Shown: piece by piece, positions 11,629-17,035 of the stretch
Layout of the letters: each line of letters opens with the position of its first letter
Numbering within the stretch: position 1 is the first letter of the stretch
From: RGDT01 sp964630925
GTDB lineage: Bacteria; Planctomycetota; Planctomycetia; Gemmatales; Gemmataceae
Reading direction: 5' to 3'
NCBI GenBank assembly: GCA_964630925.1
Contig: CAZVZK010000194.1
Coordinates: forward strand, 1 to 17,035
Length of the DNA stretch: 17,035 bases
Translations under genes and position numbers: made by a program
The notes under the pieces: generated by a model
What the model saw: the letters and a program-made list of their open reading frames with translations, nothing else
Databases searched by the model: none
Told to the model about the DNA's origin: nothing

Positions 11629-13794
11629 ATGAGCGCACCGTACCCCCACCCCCGTCTCGCCCGCGCCGCCCTGGCCTGGGCCGGGCTGGCCGCCCTGGCC
11701 GCCGCGCTCGCCTCCCCGCCGCCGGCGCCCGCCCAGAAGTTCAAGAGCGACCCCGCCGAGGCGCTCCGGGCCCTGTTCCAGGCCCGCGAGGCCGCCTCGC
11801 TGCCCACGGACGAGAAGGGGGACGCCCTGAAGAAGAAGGTCAAGGAGGCGGCCGATCACTACCGCGCCGACCTGGACAGGGCCGTCGCCAAACTCACCAA
11901 CCCCGCCGAGATGGTCGCCGCCATCCTCCTGGTGGACACCCAGACCGATAACGGGTGGTCACGGCCCACCCTGTCCACCCTGCCCGAGCCGTTCAAGAAG
12001 GTGGTCACCGACGTGTTCGGGAATCCGCGGGCGTTGAAGGAGGCGAGGTACCGCGAGTTCGTGGCGCTCATGCCCGCCTACTACGCGAAGGAGAAGGACC
12101 TGACCGAGTCATTCGAGGCGCAGGCGCGGGCCGCGGAGGTGGCGGCCCGCAAGCGCCTCACCGACGCGCTGGCGAAGACGCTGAGGTCCGGGCCGGCGAA
12201 ACACCGCGCCGCCCTGTGCCAGCTCCTGCGCGAGGCGATGGCCGGGGCGTGGCTGACCGGCGGGGCGACCGACGCCGTCACTCCCTTCGACGAGCTGGCG
12301 GATGCGCTGACCGGCCCCCTGACGGCGGCGGCGACGGAGCGCGAGGGCGACACACGCATGCGTGCCGCCGCCTGCCGCGCCCTCGCACGCTTCCACCTGT
12401 TCGCCGACAAGGCCGCCGAGGCCCTGCAGAAGTCGCTGGCCCCCGACGCCCCCGAGGCCGTGCGCCTCGCCGCCGCCGACTCTCTCGAGGAGATGATCCA
12501 GTCGGCCATCGCCCCGGAGCGCCTGCGCCGCTCCGAGCCGGGGGTCTCGATCACCGACGCCAAGTCGGTGACGCCGAAGCTCCCCGACGACCTGAAGGAC
12601 GAGGTGGCGGCGGCGGTGGCCCTCGCGGCCTACGCCGGCAGCGCCGACACCTCGGAGCTGGTGCGGAGGCAGTGCGCCCTCGCCCTGCAGTGGAGCGCGG
12701 CCCACCTGAACAGCATCCTGGCGGAACAGGGGGTGGACCCCAGCGGCGTCAAGGCCGGCAAGAAGCCGCCGGATCGGAAGGCCCGCCCCCTCGGCGAGCG
12801 CGGGCCCCTGTTGAAGGCCCTCTCCGGGACCGGCGGGCACCTGCGCCGCGCCCTGCTCGACAGCGACGCCGAGGTGCGGCAGCACGCGCGGTCCACCCTC
12901 ACCCTGCTGGCCAAGGTGATCAACGGGCTGAGCACCGCGTCCCGCGAGGGCAAGGACAGGGGCCTGCGCGAGGGGCTCAAGGGCCTGACGGAGACGGTCA
13001 AGCGGGCCGTCCAGGACGTCATCGAATCGGGCTTCGACGACCCCAGCGCCGCCTCGCGCCGCGCCGCCGCCGAGGCGGGGGAGGCCCTCGTCGTCGCCGC
13101 CGCCTCCAACGCCGCCGCCGCCGAGGGCTCCCGCAGGGCCCGCCGCGAGGAGGCCGACAGGGCGGCCCGCAGGCTCGCCTCCGCACCGGACGAGAAGGCA
13201 CGCAAGGAGCGGCAGAAGGAGAAGGACGACGCCGACGAGGACGCCCGCTCCGCGGAGGAGCGATTCAAGGAGGCCGACGCCAGGGCCGAGGAGCTGGCCG
13301 CGCTGATCGGCCCCCGCCTCGCCCGCGGCCTCAAGGACCGTGACCCATTCGTCCGCTGGATCGTCGCCCGGGCCATCGGCAAGATGGTCCGCCGGCCCGA
13401 AGAGATGGTGCCGGCGCTCGCGGAGAACTTCGCCGACGACGACCTCGACGCCCGCAAGGCGGCGATCATGGCGGCGGGGCAGTACGGGGCGGCGGGGGGC
13501 GCGGCGGCCCCGGCGCTGGCCCGTGTCCTGGGCAAGGGCGACGCCGACGTGCGCCTCGCCGTCCTCGAGGCTCTGGAGGCCATCGGCCTGGGCTCGGCCC
13601 CGGCGTTGCCGGCCGTGGTGGGCGAGTTCGGGCACCCCAACCCGCGCGTGCGAGCCGCCGCCGCCACCCTCGTCGGCCGCTTCGAGGCCGGCGCCAGGCC
13701 GCACCTGGAGGCCCTGCGCAAGCTGGCCGACGACCCCGACCCCGACGTCCGCCGCGCCGCCAGCGCGGCGATCCTGGCCATCCCCTCGGAGTAG
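11629..13794 (+). CDS. Exported HEAT-repeat protein with charged coiled coil, 721 aa
   Basis: ATG 11629 is preceded by GAGGGAGG and starts a signal peptide: PHPRLARAALAWAGLAALAA, then PPPAPAQ as the likely cleavage region. Residues about 38-495 are Ala/Leu-rich helices with irregular HEAT-like units. Residues about 499-557 are a highly charged, probably coiled-coil stretch (RRARREEADRAARRL, KERQKEKDDADEDARSAEER). From about 558 to the end are regular HEAT repeats: LKDRDPFVRWIVARAIGKM, DDLDARKAAIMAAGQYG, GDADVRLAVLEALEAIG, HPNPRVRAAAATLVGRF, DPDPDVRRAASAAILAI. HEAT arrays are scaffolds; no enzyme domain is visible. It is probably an exported interaction or assembly protein. It stands alone: about 350 bp upstream are empty and strong hairpins follow. 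Confidence 0.92.
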   Translation: MSAPYPHPRLARAALAWAGLAALAAALASPPPAPAQKFKSDPAEALRALFQAREAASLPTDEKGDALKKKVKEAADHYRADLDRAVAKLTNPAEMVAAILLVDTQTDNGWSRPTLSTLPEPFKKVVTDVFGNPRALKEARYREFVALMPAYYAKEKDLTESFEAQARAAEVAARKRLTDALAKTLRSGPAKHRAALCQLLREAMAGAWLTGGATDAVTPFDELADALTGPLTAAATEREGDTRMRAAACRALARFHLFADKAAEALQKSLAPDAPEAVRLAAADSLEEMIQSAIAPERLRRSEPGVSITDAKSVTPKLPDDLKDEVAAAVALAAYAGSADTSELVRRQCALALQWSAAHLNSILAEQGVDPSGVKAGKKPPDRKARPLGERGPLLKALSGTGGHLRRALLDSDAEVRQHARSTLTLLAKVINGLSTASREGKDRGLREGLKGLTETVKRAVQDVIESGFDDPSAASRRAAAEAGEALVVAAASNAAAAEGSRRARREEADRAARRLASAPDEKARKERQKEKDDADEDARSAEERFKEADARAEELAALIGPRLARGLKDRDPFVRWIVARAIGKMVRRPEEMVPALAENFADDDLDARKAAIMAAGQYGAAGGAAAPALARVLGKGDADVRLAVLEALEAIGLGSAPALPAVVGEFGHPNPRVRAAAATLVGRFEAGARPHLEALRKLADDPDPDVRRAASAAILAIPSE

Positions 13795-13830
13795 GGGTCA
13801 GGGGTCAGTAAGAAAGCAGCGAAGACAAGT

Positions 13831-13876
13831 GAACAGCCGGTGAACAGCCGCCAATGAGGCTGTTCACCGGCTGTTC
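13831..13876. terminator. Perfect 19-bp hairpin, probable terminator of the HEAT-repeat gene
   Basis: GAACAGCCGGTGAACAGCC (13831-13849) is exactly complementary to GGCTGTTCACCGGCTGTTC (13858-13876) around an 8-nt loop. It begins 37 bp after the stop at 13794. Each arm contains GAACAGCCG twice in tandem register (13831 and 13842). No T-tract follows, so it may act as an mRNA 3'-end stabiliser or a binding site rather than a classical terminator. Confidence 0.6.
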
Positions 13877-13887
13877 TCCTGCGCACT

Positions 13888-13913
13888 CCGGGGGCTGACG
13901 CCCCCGGCTCGCC
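13888..13913. repeat. Dispersed planctomycete-type palindrome, copy 2
   Basis: CCGGGGGC, loop TGAC, GCCCCCGG, then CTCGCC. It is identical to the copy at 4171-4196 except one loop base. It sits 11 bp after the 19-bp hairpin, in the gap between the HEAT-repeat gene and the acyl-CoA ligase gene. Confidence 0.65.
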
Positions 13914-13948
13914 CGATCAGAAGAGACAAATCCCCTCGCCTGATACCG

Positions 13949-13990
13949 GCCTCGGTGGCAAGATAAGGGGAGCCCCGCCCCGACCGAGGC
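13949..13990 (+). promoter_or_regulatory. Inverted repeat just upstream of the ligase start
   Basis: GCCTCGGT (13949-13956) and ACCGAGGC (13983-13990) are perfect 8-bp arms 26 nt apart, ending 6 nt before the ATG at 13997. Its position in the leader of an operon that encodes a PadR repressor makes it a candidate operator or translational hairpin. PadR sites are often longer, so this is tentative. Confidence 0.3.
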
Positions 13991-13996
13991 ACCACG

Positions 13997-15595
13997 ATGA
14001 CCACGTTCGCCAACCTCGGACAGGTGCTGCGCCATCAGGCGGCACGCCTCGGCGGATACCCGGCCCTGCGATACCGCCGGCACGGCCTGTATGGCGACGT
14101 TTCCTGGGAGGCGTACCACGCGGCGGCGGCGGGGGCGGCGGCGGCGCTCGTCGAGGCCGGCGTCGACGTGGGCGACCGCGTCGGCATCGTCTCCGAGAAC
14201 CGCTCCGAGTGGCTCGTCGCCGACATGGCCATTCTGATGGCCGGGGCGGTGACCGTGTCGCCGCACGCGCCGCTGACCGCGGCCCAGGTGCGGTATCAGT
14301 TGGCGCACTCCGGCTCGGTCTGGTGCTTCGTCTCCACCCCGGAGCAATTCGCCAAGGTGCAGTCGGTGCGGCATGAATTGCCCGAGCTGCGCGGGGTCGT
14401 ATCGTTCGAGCCGTGCGAGGGCGCGATCTGGTGGCCGGCCTTCCGGGCGCGGCGGGGTCCCGAGGTCGGGCGCCGGCTGGCGGCGGTGACGCCGGAGCAT
14501 CTGGCGGCGGTGATGTACACGTCGGGGACGACGGGTGACCCCAAGGGCGTCATGCTGACGCACGGGAACCTGCTGTCGAACGCCCTCGCGTGCCTGGGTC
14601 TGACGCCGCACCGGGCCGACGACGTGATCCTGTCGTGGCTGCCGTACACCCACATCTACGCGCGGACGGTGGATCATTACGGCGCCCTGTGCGCGGGCGT
14701 CACGCTGGCCCTGGCCGGCAGCGCCGAGACGCTCGTGGCCGACCTCGCCGACGTGCGGCCCGCGCGCATGTCGTCCGTGCCACGGTTCTACGAGAAGCTG
14801 CTCGGGGCGGTGGCGCATCTGCCGGATGCGGAGCGGCGGAAGAAGCTGCGCGGCTATTTCGGCGACAGGCTCGACTGGGTCTCGTCCGGCGGGGCGCCGC
14901 TGCCGGTGGCGGTGGCGCGGGAGTATCACGCGGCGGGTGTCAAGCTCATGCAGGGGTATGGGCTGACGGAGTCGTCGCCGGTCATCTCGTTCAACACGCC
15001 GGAGGCGAACAGGATCGGGACGGTGGGGCGGGCGCTGCCTGGGGTGGAGATCCGCATCGGCGAGGACGGCGAGGTGCTGACACGCGGGCCGCACGTCATG
15101 AAGGGGTACTGGAGGAACGAGGCGGCGACGGCGGAGGCGATACGGGGGGGGTGGCTGCACACCGGCGACCTCGGGGCGATCGACGAGGACGGGTTCCTGT
15201 CGATCACGGGCCGCAAGAAGGAGCTGCTGGTGCTGTCGAACGGGAAGAAGGTGGCGCCGACGAACCTGGAGGGGCTGCTGTGCAACGACCCGTACATCGA
15301 CCAGGCGGTGGTGGCCGGGGAGGGGCGGAACTTCCTGGTGGCGCTCCTCGTGCCGAAGTGGGACGCGGTGCGCAGGGAGATCGGCGTGGGCGATCCGGAG
15401 GCGTTCCTGTTGAAGCGCTGCCAGGAGGCCCTGCGCGACCTGTCACGCATGGAGCAGATCAAGAAGGTGATCGTGCTGGGCACGCCGTTCTCGGTGGCGT
15501 CGGACGAGATGACGGTGAGCCTGAAGCTGCGGCGGGGGGTGATCCTGGCGAACCACGGCGCGGCTATCGAGAAGCTGTACCAGGGCGAGGAGTGA
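13997..15595 (+). CDS. AMP-forming long-chain acyl-CoA ligase-like protein, 532 aa
   Basis: An ANL-superfamily adenylating enzyme that activates a carboxylate (probably a fatty acid) with ATP and then usually transfers it to CoA. Motifs in order: MYTSGTTGDPKGVML (from residue 173, phosphate loop), YGLTESSP (321-328), WLHTGDLGAIDEDGFLSITG with Asp391 that contacts the ribose, GRKKELLVLSNGKKVAP, and SLKLRR with Lys510 as the candidate catalytic lysine. The 'GRKKELLVLSNGKKVAP' hinge and long-chain-type C-terminus favour long-chain acyl-CoA synthetases; 532 aa is short against their usual about 600. No signal peptide, so cytoplasmic or membrane-peripheral. It is the first gene of a tight operon with a PadR regulator and an ABC ATPase. 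A non-fatty-acid substrate such as an aryl acid cannot be excluded. Confidence 0.92.
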   Translation: MTTFANLGQVLRHQAARLGGYPALRYRRHGLYGDVSWEAYHAAAAGAAAALVEAGVDVGDRVGIVSENRSEWLVADMAILMAGAVTVSPHAPLTAAQVRYQLAHSGSVWCFVSTPEQFAKVQSVRHELPELRGVVSFEPCEGAIWWPAFRARRGPEVGRRLAAVTPEHLAAVMYTSGTTGDPKGVMLTHGNLLSNALACLGLTPHRADDVILSWLPYTHIYARTVDHYGALCAGVTLALAGSAETLVADLADVRPARMSSVPRFYEKLLGAVAHLPDAERRKKLRGYFGDRLDWVSSGGAPLPVAVAREYHAAGVKLMQGYGLTESSPVISFNTPEANRIGTVGRALPGVEIRIGEDGEVLTRGPHVMKGYWRNEAATAEAIRGGWLHTGDLGAIDEDGFLSITGRKKELLVLSNGKKVAPTNLEGLLCNDPYIDQAVVAGEGRNFLVALLVPKWDAVRREIGVGDPEAFLLKRCQEALRDLSRMEQIKKVIVLGTPFSVASDEMTVSLKLRRGVILANHGAAIEKLYQGEE

Positions 15596-15598
15596 CGG

Positions 15599-16132
15599 AT
15601 GTCGATCCGGCACGCCATCCTGGGGCTGCTGAGCGACGGGCCGCTGCACGGGTACGCGCTGAAGACGGCCTACGAGGAGGGGCTGGTGCCGGGGGCGACC
15701 TTGAACATCGGGCAGGTGTACCCGGCGCTGGAGAAGCTGGAGGCGGACGGGTGGGCGACGGCGGCGGTGGTGGCGCAATCGGAGAGGCCGGACCGGCGGG
15801 TGTACACGATCACCGAGGCGGGCCGGGCCGAGCTGCGGGCGTGGCTGGCGGCGGAGCCGACGATGGAGGCGGCGCCGCGCGACGAGACGTACTTGCGCCT
15901 GGTGCTGGCGCTGCGGCTGCGTGGGCGTGGGGGCGACGCGGCTGGGGTGATCGCGGCGGCGCGGCGGAGGTGCCTGGAGCGGCTGCACGACCTGGCGGCG
16001 GCGCGGGAGCGGGCGGAGGGTGAGGCGGGGCTGCCGGAGCGGATGCTGCTGGAATTGGCGGTGCAGAGGCAGGAGGCGTTCCACCGGTGGCTGGAGCGGT
16101 GCGAGCAGATGATTGAGGGGGGGGCGAGATGA
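15599..16132 (+). CDS. PadR-family transcriptional regulator, 177 aa
   Basis: Residues 1-85 are a classic PadR winged helix: IRHAILGLLSDGPLHGYALK, then GQVYPALEKLEADGWATA and RVYTITEAGRAELRAWLA. Residues about 95-177 form the C-terminal helical dimerisation domain (Vir_C-like), with VLALRLRG and AVQRQEAFHRWLERCEQM. At 177 aa it belongs to the longer subgroup. The ATG lies 3 bp after the ligase stop, with GGCGAGGAG inside the ligase's last codons as ribosome binding site. The stop overlaps the start of the ABC ATPase gene (ATGA). PadR proteins generally repress a nearby transporter or detoxification gene and release on ligand binding. Here the likely targets are its own operon and the ABC gene; the ligand is unknown. 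Confidence 0.93.
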   Translation: MSIRHAILGLLSDGPLHGYALKTAYEEGLVPGATLNIGQVYPALEKLEADGWATAAVVAQSERPDRRVYTITEAGRAELRAWLAAEPTMEAAPRDETYLRLVLALRLRGRGGDAAGVIAAARRRCLERLHDLAAARERAEGEAGLPERMLLELAVQRQEAFHRWLERCEQMIEGGAR

Positions 16133-16859
16133 GCGAGGCCGCCGTCGAGGTGCGTGGCGTGTCGCGCGTCTACCCGCTGGGAGTGAAGGCGCTGGACGGC
16201 GTGGACCTGGCCGTGCGCCGGGGCGAGTTCATCGCGGTCATGGGGCCGTCCGGCTCGGGGAAGACGACGCTGTTGAACCTGATCGCCGGGCTGGACAGGC
16301 CGACGACGGGCGAGATCCTCGTCGATGGGGTGGCGCTGTCGGGGCTGGATGACGACGCGCTGGCGGCGATGCGGCGGCGGCGGCTGGGGATCGTGTTCCA
16401 GGCGTTCAACCTGGTGGACGTGCTGACGGCGTTGGAGAACGCGGCGCTGCCGCTGGTGCTGGACGGCGTGGCGGAGGGGGAGGCGCACGCGCGGGCGGCG
16501 GAGGCGCTGGAGTGGGTGGGGCTGGGGGCGCGGGCGGACCACCTGCCGGCGGAGCTGTCGGGGGGCGAGCAGCAGCGTGTGGCGATCGCGCGGGCGATCG
16601 CCATCCGTCCGGTGTTGCTGCTGGCGGACGAGCCGACGGGGAACCTGGACACGGCGGCGGGGGACGGGGTGCTGGGGCTGCTGCGGCGGCTGTCGGAGGA
16701 GCGTGGGCAGACGTTGCTGCTGGTGACGCACGACGCGCGGCACGCGGCGCGGGCGGGGCGGCTGCTGCGTCTGCGCGACGGGCGGGTGGTGGAGGAGCAG
16801 ACGCTGGGTGGCGGGGGAGGCCGCTGCGGGAGCTGCTGGGGGAGGCGGAGGGGGAGTGA
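16129..16859 (+). CDS. ABC-transporter ATP-binding protein (LolD/MacB type) with a frameshifted C-terminus
   Basis: Motifs: Walker A GPSGSGKTT (residues 39-47), Q-loop Gln91 in GIVFQAFNLV, signature LSGGEQQRVAIARA (from 143), Walker B LLLADEPTGNLD (Asp167, Glu168) and His201 in LLVTHDARH. The 'FQAFNLV' and 'DEPTGNLD' wording is typical of the LolD/MacB/FtsE-like group that works with FtsX-type permeases, often in lipoprotein, peptide or drug extrusion. The frame stays open past residue 225 to the window end, antisense to the next gene. In another frame, a plausible C-terminus (RPLRELLGEAEGE, then TGA at 16857-16859) starts at about 16815. A one-base loss near the G-run at 16812-16816, or a base-call error, explains this. 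The start overlaps the PadR stop (ATGA). No permease follows in the window. Confidence 0.88.
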
Positions 16860-16874
16860 GGGCGCGGCCGCGGG

Positions 16875-17035
16875 TCACTCGCAATCCGTATCCACGAGCA
16901 CGTCATGCTCCTCGCAGGCGGCGAGGAACGCCTGGGCCGCCCTGCCTCGGCGGCTCGCCGGGCTGCCGCCCGTGCGGAGGCGTTTCAGCCCCGTCGCCTC
17001 GATCAGCCGGGGCAGGTGGGCGCGTGTGACGCCGG
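16875..17035 (-). CDS. C-terminal part of a hypothetical protein, continues past the right edge
   Basis: Reading leftward from the edge, the frame gives GVTRAHLPRLIEATGLKRLR, then TGGSPASRRGRAAQAFLAAC and EEHDVLVDTDCE, ending in TGA at 16877-16875. Fifty-two residues are visible, with natural composition and high G/C at third positions. The stretch HLPRLIEATGLKRLRTGG could be a helix-turn-helix-like unit, but I cannot assign a family. It converges with the ABC ATPase gene with 15 bp between stops, which shows that no permease gene directly follows the ATPase. Confidence 0.6.
   Translation of the reverse strand, partial: GVTRAHLPRLIEATGLKRLRTGGSPASRRGRAAQAFLAACEEHDVLVDTDCE

Overview
The window is very GC-rich, with near-universal G/C at third codon positions. 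It carries several hallmarks of Planctomycetes, most likely Gemmataceae. These are a PVC-type dehydrogenase/haem-binding protein, a secreted TPR-CHAT protein, a secreted HEAT-repeat protein, a lineage-typical protein family (N-terminal 'TEGEWLAC...RKLRLWACACC', C-terminal 'HVRGCWALDLVLG'), and a dispersed palindrome of the type I associate with planctomycete intergenic regions. Assignment rests on these families only; no rRNA or tRNA is present.

Left part (1-4.1 kb): a patchwork of short, accessory or decaying genes. About 550 bp at the left edge hold no gene I can defend, only small repeats. Then, on the minus strand, come a probable frameshifted remnant (549-841), a small hypothetical gene (831-1193), a terminator-like hairpin, a 5-TM membrane protein (1366-1974), and a Gemmata-type gene split by an in-frame TAG (2036-2809). 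Divergent from it is a plus-strand two-gene cassette: a DUF4365-type nuclease-fold protein and an 83-aa HicA-like protein. Next, on the minus strand, is an addiction-module antitoxin whose toxin is reduced to a frameshifted stub joined to the C-terminal tail of another 'HVRGCWALDLVLG' gene.

Central part (4.2-13.8 kb): large exported proteins. A 951-aa PVC-type dehydrogenase with HEAT-like middle and a C-terminal CxxCH cytochrome domain is followed 12 bp later by a 1271-aa TPR-CHAT caspase-like protease with a signal peptide. Its 13 TPR units are phased at exactly 42 residues. A small convergent hypothetical gene and a 721-aa secreted HEAT-repeat protein follow. The HEAT gene is separated from the next operon by a 19-bp perfect hairpin and the dispersed palindrome.

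Right part (14.0-17.0 kb): a tight operon of an AMP-forming acyl-CoA ligase, a PadR-family repressor (3-bp gap) and an ABC-transporter ATPase (ATGA overlap). The ATPase's natural C-terminus is reached only through a frameshift at a G-run, and no permease follows. Instead a convergent minus-strand gene enters from the right edge. A plausible reading is PadR autoregulation of a lipid activation/export module.

The most interesting candidates are the exported CHAT protease coupled to a PVC cytochrome, the DUF4365/HicA-like pair beside a dead toxin-antitoxin locus, and the amber-split gene.
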